64,000 bases of DNA from Caprimulgus europaeus. Lineage: Eukaryota; Chordata; Aves; Caprimulgiformes; Caprimulgidae. Of this stretch, positions 22,241-34,200 are shown piece by piece. The stretch lies in the NCBI GenBank assembly GCA_907165065.1, contig OU015524.1, positions 32,515,295-32,579,294 on the forward strand. The letters run 5' to 3'. Position 1 is the first letter of the stretch; each line of letters opens with the position of its first letter. The notes beneath the pieces were generated by a model, which was not told the origin of the DNA, searched no databases, and saw nothing but the letters and a program-made list of their open reading frames with translations. A program made the translations under genes and the position numbers.

Positions 22241-25152
22241 ATGTCCCCTGCCTCTGGCATATTTTGAATTAATATCATATCAATTATGCTTGTTTTCTTA
22301 AACTTTGTGTCATGATTTCCCAAGACATCATAGAAAAATGAGAGAGAAGTTTAGGAGAGAAATGTTGGAAAAGGCTTATGAAGTATTTGTGCTTAAGAAA
22401 TTCTACCTGTTTCCATAGGGGGTTGCATGAAGACTGGTGATCAAAAAGGGAGTTTTAAACTTTCAAAACATTGGGGAAATAAGCAATTAACTCCAGAAAT
22501 CCTTAAGGCCTAGTACAGGCAGAAGATCAGGTGAGATAATCATAATGTCCTTTCAGTTCTTGTAATTTATTTATCTATTAATTAAACCTATGTAAGTGGG
22601 GATTTGACTGCTCCAAGGCACCAGGCTGGAAGCTTAATTTACCTGGTCTGCAAAGACTTATTGTACCAGATGTACACAAAATTGAACTTAGAGATTTAAA
22701 TATATGTCAGTGACCCAGCAGTCAGGTCAATAAATGGCAGGGATGTAATAAGACAGCTAATATACAGACATTTTCACAGACATGAGTCAGGATTTATGCC
22801 AACTGATGATCTACTACTCAGTTTCAAGCCTGCATGGGTCAGTATCTTCCACTGTCATAAATATGGTAGAGGTTATAACATAATTAAGAATGCCTTCTGC
22901 AACTTTAAAGTGCTATCTTATGTTTTAAGTCATTTGGACTGCATTCTAGCCCCTGTGTGGCTGCAGAAAGTAGTGATGGTCTTCAAAATGTTTATGTTCA
23001 TTATGACCTCATCAGTATAGCAGCAATGGCTCAAATATGCATGATGGCACTGGGAATACATATTTAGTCTAAGCATTCAGGAAGAAGGAAAGAAACAATG
23101 GACAGGGGTTTTTTTCTGGAGGATAAAGAGTATGGAGAGCAAGTATTAATTTTAGTAATTCAACATTTGTTTTACTATTTCTTAAATAACTAATGAGCAT
23201 TTCTACTACTATTTGTTATCGTCTCGTCTGCAAGGGCTACTCAGGCCTCTGTTCCTGATGCTGTAACAAGCAATGGCTCCCACTGCTCCTTTAAACTAAG
23301 ATTAGTTTAGTAAAACAAGCAAGGGAGAGAAAATGCTCAGTTTCCCATTATCTTGGCCATCTGTGTGTTTTCCTCATGGCATCTCTCCAAATGATTTAAA
23401 AATATGCCAGGTCAAGTGTTAATGGCTAATGAAAATACACAATAGACCCTGTTCCCCTATACTTTGTCTTCTTCTTGACCTTCTTTTTTTCTCCTTCTCT
23501 AAAAAATGAAAAACAGAATAATTTACCTGATGAAATGCTTTGTGACTATTCACACTGCTAAAACTGCTCAAGACTGAAGCAACCAAACCCAAAATCCTAA
23601 TGTCTGCTTTTCCTACCAAAAAATCCCCGTGTTTAACTTGCTTTCAGATTGACACAATTTTACAGGTAATCCCTCCTGTTCCATGGTGGTGAGGTTAGTA
23701 AGGATGACCAGGATTGTAAGGATTCTTGAATTGGAGTCTACAAGGAAGATGGCTTCCAATATCCCCATTTCTGGAAAAAGGGGAGTAAATGAGAGTTTAG
23801 ACTTGCCCGTCTTTGGATTTTCCTGTTAGGCCTCACCTCTGCCCTGGGTTCTTTATGCAACCTGGAAGAACAGGAAGAGCCCCCACTCCTCTCCAGCAGA
23901 TCCCCACAGACTTCAGTTTGTCCTTAGGGTGCAGAGGCAAGTTGCAAGCCATTTCCTTTCCTCTGGAAGCAGAGTAACTTGTTGTATCATTCCTAGGTTA
24001 AATCCATCTCTTTAAAAGTAAAATAAGGCCCTATGTCCTCCAGGTGCAGCACCTCATACTGAACACAGACCTAACATCAAACATGTGCTTGTACGCACCG
24101 CTTCCGTAAAGGCACGTGGTATTTCACAGGCAGAGAAAAGCCCTCTGAAAGGATCTGGCCAGATGTAAGACAAACCATAGTGCAAGCCCTATACTAGAGG
24201 GGTTTTTAACACTTACTAGCCATCAGTATCTGTGCTAACAAAATTATAATAAAGGAATATTGACGCAGAGTGATCCACTCTGGATGTGAACAGACCTGGC
24301 TATGCCTGCTAGAGATGTATGCTAAACCTCTGGTTAGTATGCTATCCACTTCCAAAGAGATGGTTTCAAATGACACTTTTTTTCCCCCATACAGTCCTCA
24401 GTATGTTTATTTACATCCTTTTGAAATTTATGGAAGTTTTATCACCTGCTGATGGAGGTCAGGCTAAGAGCTTTTCTTGGATGATCCTTGGGAGCATGAA
24501 CTTCATCTTCCTGTCTGCTTATAAAAGATCATGCACATGGGGTTACCCACAGAAGTGACAGATCAGAACTTAAATTGTTTTTCACTAGTATCGTAGACTC
24601 TGATGTTTTCCAAACATAATGCTTTGTACTTCTAGGCTTATTTTTAGAAACAAAGAACAGTAAACACGGTATGTTTTTAGTATGGGTGTCCTATTATAAA
24701 TACGTGGTCATCATAAGCTTCTCACTGAGTTGTTACTTCTTCTTTACCTCATTTTATCTGAGTAAGCCTCCCTCCACCACTGCCCCTCACACAAAAATGA
24801 ATTTGAATTTCACTTGAGTAAAATCATGGTTAGTTTTCCTGTGGTCATTCTGCAGCGATTTATCATTCTATAAACAACCCTTGTCCTGTAACTGTCATAA
24901 AATCAGATTAAAATAAAAGAAAATGAAATCCTCCCATCATATAGGACAGAACAAGAAGGATTTAACCCCATCTGAAATGACTAGTTTGTTGAAGGTAAAC
25001 AGCATGCTGGAATGTGTATAACTTAGCACATTTTTCATGTTTAGTCTTATTCTTCATGTTTTGAAATCACTGATATATCTTAATTAGGTATTAAAAATTA
25101 TTTTGAGAATAGGAACACAAAATTTTATTTTTGAGGCTAACATTACTCTATC

Positions 25153-25167
25153 AAAAAAAAAAAAAAA
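25153..25167. repeat. Poly(A) run
   Basis: Fifteen consecutive A with no recognisable retroposon body upstream. Confidence 0.85.
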
Positions 25168-26245
25168 GGAAAATATAAAATGTTTCCTGATCAGATTTAC
25201 ATTTTTCAAGCTTTTCAAATTGAAATAGAAAAGCACACAATCCAGATTCTTCTTGGATAATCCTATGATTCTTCTCCCCCCTTGCATGTAGATTTATTAT
25301 CGTGTGGCATTGACTTTTATGAGATGGTAATGTTATTGCTTTGATTTAGATTCTTTCCAAATACCACAGTCTATTAAAAGCATCAGTTCATCAAAGTCCA
25401 CAGTATTAATTTACCAGGAATATCCCCACAGGATTTTTAAAAATAATTTTGTATTATGAAATCATGCTTCAAACTGAACTAACAGAAATCTAATTATAAA
25501 TGGGAGCACAGTGCTAATTAAACCACACACTCCAGCATTAAGGCCCACTTGGGGGTATTCACATTGGTAAATTGCCAATTCAAGTTAAATTGCAAGATAT
25601 AATATCCAAGTATTGGCTAGCCCTACCTTTCTGCTCCTCTTTCTCCTTTGGCTTGCTCCATAGTAATAAAGTACAGAAGGCAAGAAATTCAACAGTTTTT
25701 CAACCCTTGAAATATTTTTCTGTGAATAACAATAGCTACTGTAGTAACAAGGATCAATTTAAAACATGAGAGTTCCCAAGCCTGACTCTTCCCATGGTTA
25801 AAACTAACTTGACATGCTCTCTAATATGCCTGCCCTGTCCCAGATGTTGCCTCAGATAATTTCATTTGCCTAAGACATGCTGAAGGGCTGAGGAAGGCAG
25901 CTGTGTACTAATCCATGCTCAGAGTTTTGCCACTTCTCAGCAGAGAGTTTTATTTCAGGAGGAAGGGGTCATCATTGCACAGTGGTCCCAGCCACAGCAC
26001 TGATCTGGCCCATCTAGCTTCTCTGCTTTGAGTCTTCATGATAGAGGGTAGGTTCTCCAGCAGAACAGCCGTAACAAACCTCTGGTCAGTCCTGTCTGAT
26101 CTTCAGGCCCTGATAGCACAAAAACCAAGTACCATCTGGGCCAGGCAGCCTTGATCTTGGTTTTTGTTATTTAGACTGAAGGTCACCTATCTGACAAGCA
26201 GCTTGTACATGATAAAATCATCTGCTCAGCTCTGATACTTTGTTC

Positions 26246-26264
26246 AGAGAGAGAGAGAGAGAGA
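26246..26264. repeat. (AG)n microsatellite
   Basis: Nineteen bases of uninterrupted AG dinucleotides. Confidence 0.9.
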
Positions 26265-27459
26265 TTAAAATAAGTACTCAGAGCATTTATTTTAATGAGA
26301 AGGGAGATTATTTGATTCCCAGTAAGCCAGCACTCTGTGAAGAGATACCAAGAAAGTGACATGACTTACTCAAGGATTGATCCTAGAGTAAGGATAGTGC
26401 CTCATATCTTTTACTCTGAGAGAAAGGTTACAAGATGACAGATGCCTTACCACTCTTATTAGACAGAGAGAAGGATGGATGGAGCAGTGTCATGGCAATC
26501 AGCCTTTACTAGGTAGTGATAACCGGGGGTCTATGACAAAATACGGATAGAAGGAGAAATCTTAACAGGCCATGTCTAGGACTACACATACATGATATCT
26601 ATTATCTTTCAAAAAACACCTGGTTTTCTATATATTACACTGAAGTGTTTAGCCTCTTAGATACTACCTGGGTGTTACCATCAAACATTAATGGTCATTT
26701 CACCACTTTAGTGGACAGATCTGTAGCCAAGCTGTGACCTTTCTGACTCATTGGTAATGCTTCCTTCTGATCACATATGTCTGAAGAGATCCCAAAACTT
26801 CTGTGGTGTGTCATTTGAAAGACAGATGGGACTACGATTTCACACAATAACTTACCAACTAAATAGTGTCAAGCTTGTTCACAATTTGGCTGACAAACCG
26901 CTGAAGATAGCCTAAGGGTGGAAGTAGCACTAGCAATTTGCAGGTAGAAATGTCCAATACACAGAGAATTCCATCCCAGCAACAGGAAGGCTGTGTGACT
27001 GATTACTTGTGATCATTAAAACACCAAAGTGTTGACCAGAGCAAACATATTTCCCCAACAAGAAAAAGAATCCTGCATGAGAGAAGAAAATTTCTTCTAT
27101 AAATAATATTATTTTTGTATTTTCTGTTAGATGTGATAGTCATTACTTTTTCCTATATGTTTGTGTACCCTTTTTATCTCCTATGCCACTCTATGTTATT
27201 AACTGCCATAATTCATAACAGATTTTTGTCCTACATGAAAAAAATCCCATTTCTTCTTTGTGAAGCTCTATTGTTTTGAAAGATGTTATGTTCTCACATA
27301 CCTGCAATGGAATTCCTAGGTGGCTGAAGCAAAAATAGGCATGTCTAGCTATATCTTATAGAATTAGATTTGTTTGGTGCTAAGACTTGGTTCTCAAATT
27401 CTTACAATTTTTATGAACTTTGACAGGCTAGGTTGAGATTTTTTTATCCTGAACATTTG

Positions 27460-28345
27460 TCCCAAGTTTTATCAGTGACCTGGAGGAGGTGGGGAGCACA
27501 CCATCATGAAGATTGCAGGGGATACCAAGTGGGAGGGAACAGTAGATATGCATGAGGGCAGGACTGCCATTCAGAGAGACCTAAGAGAGTGTGGAGGAGT
27601 GGCCAGACAGGAAATTCAACAAGGAAAAATGCAAAATAGTGTATGTAATGGAGAAGGAAAGGCCCCTGTAGTGGTACAGGCTGGGGATTGATGGGCTGGG
27701 GAGCAGCTCTGCAGAAAAGGAATTGAGTATCCAGGCAGAGGGTAAGCTGGGCCTGAGCCAGCAGTGTTCCTTGGCAGCAAAGATGGCCAAAAGTATCATG
27801 GGCTGTGTTAACAGAACAACCAGGAGTTTGGAGGAAGTGATTTTTTGCTTTTCTTGGCAACCATTAGACAGTATCTAAACTACTGCATTCAGTTTTGTGT
27901 CCCTAATACAGGAAAGATCAACAAACTAGAGCAAGTTCACTGGGGCCACCAAGATGTTCAGGAGCAGGGACACTGGTTCTGTGAATAGAGACTGAGGGAA
28001 GAGAGGTTTTCAGCCTGGAGAAGAGATGGCTTTGTGGGCAGACAACAGCAGCCTCCTAGTACCCATGAGTAGGTTATCAAGGGAGCCAACATTTTCACAG
28101 TGGTGCACGTGTGAGAGGATGAGAAATAATAGGTATAAATTGAAACAAGAGAGATCCAAAGTGGATTTTCACTATGAGAATAGTCAACAAGAGGAGAGGT
28201 TATATAGTCTCTGTCATTGGAGATGTTCAAGAGCACATTGAATAAAACACTGAGCAAACTAGCCTGATCTAATGGCTAACTTCTTTGAGCAGGAGGTCAT
28301 ACTAGAGAACTAAAGTCCCTTCTAATCTTAATTCCATGATTTTAA
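27460..28345 (+). mobile_element. Old CR1 LINE, RT C-terminal region to 3' end
   Basis: The degraded protein reads ISDLEEVGS, then IAGDTKWEGTVDMHEGRTAI and QRDL. In the CR1 at 18.4 kb the same place reads [20 protein letters not shown] then QRDL. The catalytic FADD has become IAGD and several frameshifts follow. Later blocks include GACTGAGGGAAGAGAGGTTTTC (the [13 protein letters not shown] region at nucleotide level), GGAGATGTTCAAGAGCAC, and the 3' end AGTCCCTTCTAATCTTAATT followed by CCATGATT. The element is clearly older than the 18 kb copy. An A-rich run follows at about 28355-28367. Confidence 0.85.
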
Positions 28346-29224
28346 GCTTTTTTTAAAAAAAAAAACTTTCAATTAGGACAGTCCAATCATTTACAAGAAT
28401 GACTTTTTACACACATTAGAATACTTCTTGTAGAATATTGTTCTAGAAACTGTAGTGCCCCAGGCTATAGAAAGGAGACTTCCTTCATATTTTCATTTTA
28501 AGTGATTTCTGTGTTGGGTGTGTTCTTTTTGCTGTTCTATAAAAATCCATTCAGGCCAGAAAACTTTGCAAACCTCTTTTCAGCAACAAAGCAGTAGGAA
28601 CAGGTTAGAAGTTGCAAAGAAAGTTACGTGAAAATGTCCTTCTCTCTTTGCACTGATTGCATGGGAAACCTAGCACTGAGATTCACCTCATCTACCTTTA
28701 GAAGTCTACAGTGTAGGTGTTAACTTCTGAGCTAGTCAGCCCATGATCCTTTTATAGAACAGTGTAGGTGTTAACAGCTGGTTAGCTGAGTCTTGCCCTG
28801 GATGACTAGCACAGACACAGAACCTTTAGAAGATTTAAATTAGATGAGATGAATCTCATAACTAACAAGCAGCTATCTAGTCTGTATGTACTTTTTTCCT
28901 CATTTTTCAACATTTACATGACCAGAAAGCAGTATTATATTACTTTATCAGGTGATTTTCTGTAGTACCCAAATGCTTCAAACACTCAAACACAGGCAAT
29001 ATTAATTTAACCTTGGTTTGAGTCTATTATTTTTCCTACTTCGTAGGTGGAGAACTGTACTATCTGCAGTAACAGCTATCCACAGACATATCTGTCCAAA
29101 GACACCTCATATACAAATCCCTGTCCTTAGTCTTGTTGGTTTGAGTTGATTTTATGTGACCTTAATTTCACACCTCCTGAAATACAGTTTCTGAAAATTT
29201 TCACTAAAGCTCTGCTTGATATCT
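28346..29224. other. Gene-free stretch with a 17-bp direct repeat
   Basis: No exon or known repeat. ACAGTGTAGGTGTTAAC occurs twice, at 28708-28724 and 28759-28775, 51 bases apart, and the sequence after each copy is loosely alike. This suggests a small, old tandem duplication. Confidence 0.6.
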
Positions 29225-29370
29225 ATAATGCATTGCACTTCTCTCTTTAACTTTACTTACACACTGATCAAAAAATATTTCACAAACTATGGTCACCAGG
29301 GTTATCCCCATTTAACAACAGATAAACTGAGACACTAAGTGTTTAGAGTGTGGCTTGTAGAAAGGTGAAA
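29225..29370 (-). mobile_element. MIR-like ancient SINE relic (minus)
   Basis: TATTTCACAAACTATGGTCA, then GGTTATCCCCATTTAACAAC, AGATAAACTGAGACACTAAG and a GGCTTGTAG stretch match the antisense MIR core, which reads TTATCCCCATTTTACAGATG, AGGAAACTGAGGCACAGAG and GACTTGCCCA. Boundaries are approximate. Confidence 0.55.
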
Positions 29371-30619
29371 TTGTTAATGCTCTTATGTGAATTGACCTCT
29401 CAGTTTTTTCTCAGATGGGAGAGAAAATGCACTTGGAATAGGGGGGAAGGATTCTGGGGTCTAATTAATTTCTTAACAAAAGGGTAGAAATAAATTGTAG
29501 AAGGAGAAAGAAATAATTATGAAATATCTTTAATGAATCTTGAGAAAGCTGCAAGGAGGATCCAATGGGAAGTGAATAGCATGATTGATCCTACAATGCA
29601 CTCAGTGCTAGTGAGATAGTCACAACCCACTGTATAAGCCATTTTCTCTCAGATCTCTGAGCTGGTTTCTCCTCTGTTCTACATCTGCATGAAAAGCTTA
29701 ATTCAGATCCTTGCTCTGATGCATTTGAAACATATATATCTCTGGCCATATATTTTCTCTCATTTAGTTCCTGGAAACTGAGACAATGCAGCAAGGAACT
29801 CAGTTACTTATGTCATGTTTATGAGAACTGTCTCACTGCTCTGGATGTCTGATGGAGATTTCAAGTGAGTGTAAGTGCTTTTTAAGTCTCTTCAGAACAT
29901 CAGGATTACCGTGTGTTCCTCAAGTCTGCTGTCCTATCACCAAGAGTGGCAAGACACACATGCAAAGGAGAGCATGCCTATGCTAGTTATTCCCCTGTTA
30001 CATCTTTCCATCCCAGCATCACAGTGCAAAAACTTCCTGGGCCAGAGGTTGTAACCCAACCTTTGTGTTGAATAGCTACCAAAAGACTGAGTGTTAAAGA
30101 CTCTCTGCAGTTTCCAGGCAGTACGGGAAAAAAACCAAACAACATAAGTAAGAATCATATTAGTCATCTTTCAAGCAGTATGGTACATCCAGAAAACTGC
30201 AAGGCGATGGTGAAGGATGCCTGAGGTGGTTCTTGTTCATTCCTACTTGTAATCTGCAATGGAGACACAGCATAATTCTAAAGGTAGCTGCTGTTCTTCC
30301 AAAGACTCTGGTAGGAGATGGTCTCACTTTTGGTTCATCATAGGCTGAAGGTCTGTCACAGACTCCCTCACACAAATTCAAAACTCATTCCCTGAAGAAG
30401 GTCAACAATTCAAAAAGTTGTGTGTATGTTTGTACGGGTGTCTTTCTTCTCTGAGTAACATGTATAATCTTTTTATTTAGAATTAATTGTATTAATGCTG
30501 AAGGGGGACATTTTCTCAAGCTGCTGTAAATATGCAACCTTTACTAGTTGCCAATCAGAAACATATGCTGCTTAGAGATAATAAATTTAAAGGGTTTATA
30601 AGAATGAGTCTAGGTTATA
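29371..30619. other. Gene-free stretch
   Basis: Nothing recognisable on either strand. Confidence 0.5.
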
Positions 30620-30770
30620 GATAGTGAACAGAGGCACATAGAAAGGAAAAGCAGTCTCAAAGCATGTTTTGTGTCCTTTGAAAAACCCTCAGTCCAAAAC
30701 AGTGTACAAGAAAAATCATTAGATCCAGGACCTGAACCTCTGTACCCTCATAAATCACTCAGATAATGCT
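30620..30770 (-). mobile_element. Probable MIR-like relic (minus)
   Basis: ATAGTGAACAGAGGCACATA, GAAAGGAAAAGCAGTCTCAA and, 55 bases on, GACCTGAACCTCTGTACCCT fit antisense MIR blocks GAAACTGAGGCACAGAGAGG, TTAAGTGACTTGCCCAAGG and TTTGAACCCAGGTCTCC in order and rough spacing. Weaker than the 29.3 kb copy. Confidence 0.42.
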
Positions 30771-32285
30771 CTGTAGAATTAGATTATGTTACTTTCAAGT
30801 CTAGTAAATATTTAATGATTTATGCAAAGTGCAGCCTCTCCATACATGTAGAGACATACAGACATGTTCATATGTCTAAATGGACATATAGAGAGATGTG
30901 CACATAGTAAGAAACAGTTACACATTACTAATGGCCAGGACATGAGTTCAAGATCCTGCTTTTAATTAAGAAGTTCTGTAATTTAAACACTTTGTAGGTA
31001 GATATAAGACTTCAGCAGATCAGCAGTTAGGGATGTTTCACCTGATCTAGCTGAAGATTACAAAGCCCCTTGGAACAGCGACTCCTTCCACTGTCTGAAT
31101 AAGAACTGACTGTCCTGTCCAAGAGCTCTGATCCCTCACATGAAAATTATATCCAAAGAACCCAATAGATTCGATTTTGTTTTGGTTTCTTTTTTTAAAT
31201 AAGTACTCTGTTCATAACTGTCTGGCACACTTACATATGTCCAGTTTATCTAAAAAGCCCCTAAACAAATCATCCTCTGCCATGGGTAGTATATCCCACC
31301 ATACACTGTTATTATTTACTATTACTATTTATGAACACTCATTTTCTTAACTGAGTTGGAGTTTTGATTCTGTCTTGCTTTTGTTGGGGGGAGGGAAGTG
31401 GACGGGGGTGAATAAGTACCTGAACAAAAAGAATGTAGAAGTTGTTAAATTTTGTTCTGTTCTTGCAGATATATTTCTTCATCTACTCATTACTTTTTGC
31501 ATATGCATGTGTGTGTGTAATGTAGATTTCATTGCTTATATAAGTTTCTGGTTAATATACTTTAAAAGCTTCATGAAGAACATCATCATTTGAATTATTT
31601 ATCATTACAGATGCTTTTAAGGTACTTATCACCATGATATCTGCATGCACTTTTTATAGTTTGTATTAGGCTATTAGTAGCTAAAAAGAGAGAAAAAAAT
31701 CCACCATTCTGCTCTGCAGCACTCTGTAGCTGATCGGCAAAGGAGGTGGTTTTAGCCAGTCAGCTAGAAAAGCAGAAACTAGTTGGCTCAGATCAGCCCA
31801 CACATAGAAGTACAACTGCAGTCTTTGAGTACACCCAGATGTGTTCCAAAGTATTTCCAATAGAATCTATTTACACTGACAGGCTTCTTTCCCTGAGTGC
31901 CCTCACTCCAGATCATAAAACCCTCATCCTAGTCCTACACATCTTAGCATTTTATATGAGTCAGGGCCACATAGGGTAACTGAATCCCGTTCCCTGGCCA
32001 TCCAATTGACAGGAATGGCAGAACTTCCAGTAGCTGTATCTCTGTCCTTGTGAGACATTACCCAGCTCCAGGCTGTGAGTGGAACATGTGGGTGTTATGG
32101 GTGGAATATGGAACAGGCTTTCTGCATGATGTTATCTTCTGGTGTTGGATCGAGTTATTTTAGCTATATTTCACTGAGATCTCAGCTAAGTTGAATTATT
32201 TTACATCTGCTTCAGGCTAAGAGGATGCATAGAGGCAATTACTGCACAATAACCTGTTAGCTATGTTGCTTTGTTCATGCATCTA
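30771..32285. other. Gene-free stretch
   Basis: Unique AT-rich DNA. A 77-codon frame at 31746-31979 has no recognisable motif. Confidence 0.5.
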
Positions 32286-32342
32286 AACCGTTAGACAACT
32301 CTAATAGGAAGCAAGATAACTTGAGGTAACTCTCAACTGCCA
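32286..32342 (+). mobile_element. Possible tRNA-like SINE head, copy 1
   Basis: Begins AACCGTTAGACAACTCTAAT and continues AGGAAGCAAG. It lines up with the copy at 32451 over about 35 bases (shared AACCGTTAGA, CTCT, TAGGA and GCAAG). The B-box position reads AGGTAACTCTC, so any Pol III promoter is decayed. I infer its identity mainly from its partner. Confidence 0.35.
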
Positions 32343-32450
32343 TCAGCTAAAAATAAAAACACAAGTGTCTTCCACAGCTCAGCTGCCATGCTCTTGCATG
32401 TTACCCTAGAACAACAGGTCCATGTGTCTAAACCATAAGCAAGATTTTCT

Positions 32451-32515
32451 TAACCGTTAGAGAAATCACTCTTTTAGGAGCAAGCAGAGCAGTGTTCAAA
32501 TCCCACACCCCCTTG
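32451..32515 (+). mobile_element. tRNA-like SINE head, copy 2
   Basis: TAACCGTTAGAGAAATCACT, then GGAGCAAGCAGAGCAGTGTT and the B-box-like GTTCAAATCCC at 32494-32504, which fits the Pol III B-box pattern GWTCRANNC. The order GGTTAGAGCACT...GTTCAAATCCC is the hallmark of tRNA-derived SINE heads of the MIR/AmnSINE kind. It lacks the acceptor-stem pairing of a true tRNA, and no MIR core follows. Confidence 0.5.
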
Positions 32516-33249
32516 TGCAAAACGCATGTGTTCCCTTATCCTGTCTGATTCTGAATTTTGGCAACAGACCTTCAAAACCACTGCTGAGCAGACTGTTTTT
32601 CAGAGCATCAGAAGTCAGATTGTTCAATACAGCACTTTCCCTGTATCTCTCTCATCTTTTATACTGTATTTATTATTCGCATCATGAAGCTCCTCCTGCA
32701 ACATGCTGGTCTTGCTGCTGCTTCTGGTGCTGTATTCCGCTCATGCTTTTTAATTTTTTTCTTTTAAAAGGTTTCACTTGTTTTATCTTGCAAACAACAT
32801 TGTCAATTCTGCTCTCTATTCAGGAAAGAATAGAGTAGTTCCTGTTATTAAACCACAGCAGATTACTACCCCAGTTAGACTGAAAAAGCCTGTAAAAAAA
32901 TCACACTTCTTGTACTGTTTCAAAAAATAAAAATACCAGGATAGCCATACAGAACCAGAACCTATCACTGGTCAATAGTGCAGACTTGGGTAAAAATATA
33001 AGATTAGAGTAAGTCTACAGTTACACTTCCTTATTATAAAATTCAAGATTTTATTAATCACTATTTACAGATGTCCTGAGCCAGAGATTGTACCTGCATC
33101 TTCACAATTCATAGCCCTCAGTGGACTTGTCTTTCATTATTATATCTATTTTTTTCTGAAATCACCTATACTTTGGGGCTCTGTAACAATCTGAAGTAGC
33201 AAATTTTTCAGTTTCATCGTATCAAAAATACTCTCCTTTTAATTTCTTA
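32516..33249. other. Gene-free stretch
   Basis: A 107-codon frame at 32515-32838 is rich in Leu, Phe and Ser and resembles no family. No repeat is recognised. Confidence 0.5.
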
Positions 33250-33500
33250 ATTTAAAATTCTTTCACTTGTATACTACTTCCTTGACACTATGTGAGAATG
33301 TATGGAGCTCTATCAAATTCCTCTTTGACCATCTCTTCCACAAGCTGAAAAACTTACCATGTTAAACTTTCTTCATACAGAAGCCTCTACTCCAGCTTCT
33401 TTTTTACTACAAATCAGATAGATGACTTTTCCTTAGACTACACCTGGACTTGATACAGCATCTTTACCTCAGTACTCTCAAGGTTGGAGGCCAAATTTAG
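33250..33500 (-). mobile_element. Ancient CR1-like LINE fragment (minus)
   Basis: GGAGCTCTATCAAATTCCTC, ACCATCTCTTCCACAAGCTG and CTTTCTTCATACAGAAGCCT match, in order, the antisense CR1 stretch that encodes the end of ORF2: GACCTCTATCATATCCCC, CCTTCTCTTCCAGGCTG and CCTCTCTTCATACAGAAGC. The same region can be seen in better condition at 57840-57950. No frame remains. Confidence 0.58.
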
Positions 33501-34059
33501 TTCTCAAGCATTCAAGAAACTTGACATGTAGATTTAAAACAAATGCCTGAGACCTCATGACTGGCTGAGAAAACCTCAAAGAAGAAAAACACAAATATGT
33601 TTATAACAACCTGGTTAAGTGTGCGTGTTCCACTGCAGCAGCTGGTTTGCATGAAAAAGAAAGAAACTTCTGCCAGCAGTTCCAAATTTTATTCCTTGAA
33701 TAATGAAGTCCTTTTTTTAATGTAGAAATTCTTTATTCAAAGGCATGCTTAAAATTAACATGGAATTCTTTCTCAAAATTGCAGATAGAGTTTCCATGAT
33801 AGCATAAACTAAAGGGACTAAAAGAAAAAACTCCCTTGCAATCAGTGCTCTTCTACCATGTTGTAGGGCCACAGCTGAAGTACCTGTGATGTAAATAAAC
33901 TGAAGTTACTTAGAAGATAGTAATTACAATGAGGTAAGGCAATGGCATACCTCTCCAGTTCTCGGCCAGAGGAGGAAGAGCTGCAATACACATTCTTATG
34001 CATCTGATGAAGAAGTAGAAATACTGAAGTCTCTGATTTATCAATATATTTGTTCACCT
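33501..34059. other. Unassigned DNA between two old CR1 pieces
   Basis: About 560 bases separate two minus-strand CR1-like fragments that would be near neighbours in an intact element. I recognise no family here and saw no target duplication at the edges. Confidence 0.4.
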
Positions 34060-34200
34060 TCAGACATCAAATCAGGACACTATATTCCAGGAGTGACTCA
34101 AGTGTGGTCAAGTGCAGATGGAAAGTACTTATCTAATTAGCCCCTCCTGATATCTTTATTAGGTAATTTAAGGAGTTAATATCTTTATGTGTCAGTAGTG
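34060..34200 (-). mobile_element. Ancient CR1-like LINE fragment (minus)
   Basis: AATCAGGACACTATATTCCA, GGAGTGACTCAAGTGTGGTC and AAGTGCAGATGGAAAG resemble antisense CR1 encoding the YCVQFWSPQ region (typically GAACTGGACACAGTACTCCA, GGTGTGG). It lies on the correct side of the 33.25-33.5 kb piece to be a continuation of the same copy. Confidence 0.45.

Larger units (their letters stand above)
22241..27459. other. Gene-free stretch
   Basis: Unique AT-rich DNA with a poly(A) run and a short AG repeat. No coding exon is recognised. Short frames, for example 79 codons at 24319-24558, have random composition. Confidence 0.5.

Noticed and set aside
26246-26264. CRISPR or tandem satellite array
   Set aside because: A simple AG dinucleotide run. 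No repeat-spacer structure was seen anywhere in the window.
27504-27860. 118-codon open frame on the minus strand
   Set aside because: Antisense shadow of the old CR1 at 27460-28345.
32494-32504. tRNA gene suggested by the B-box GTTCAAATCCC
   Set aside because: No acceptor stem, anticodon arm or proper A-box spacing. It fits a SINE head better.
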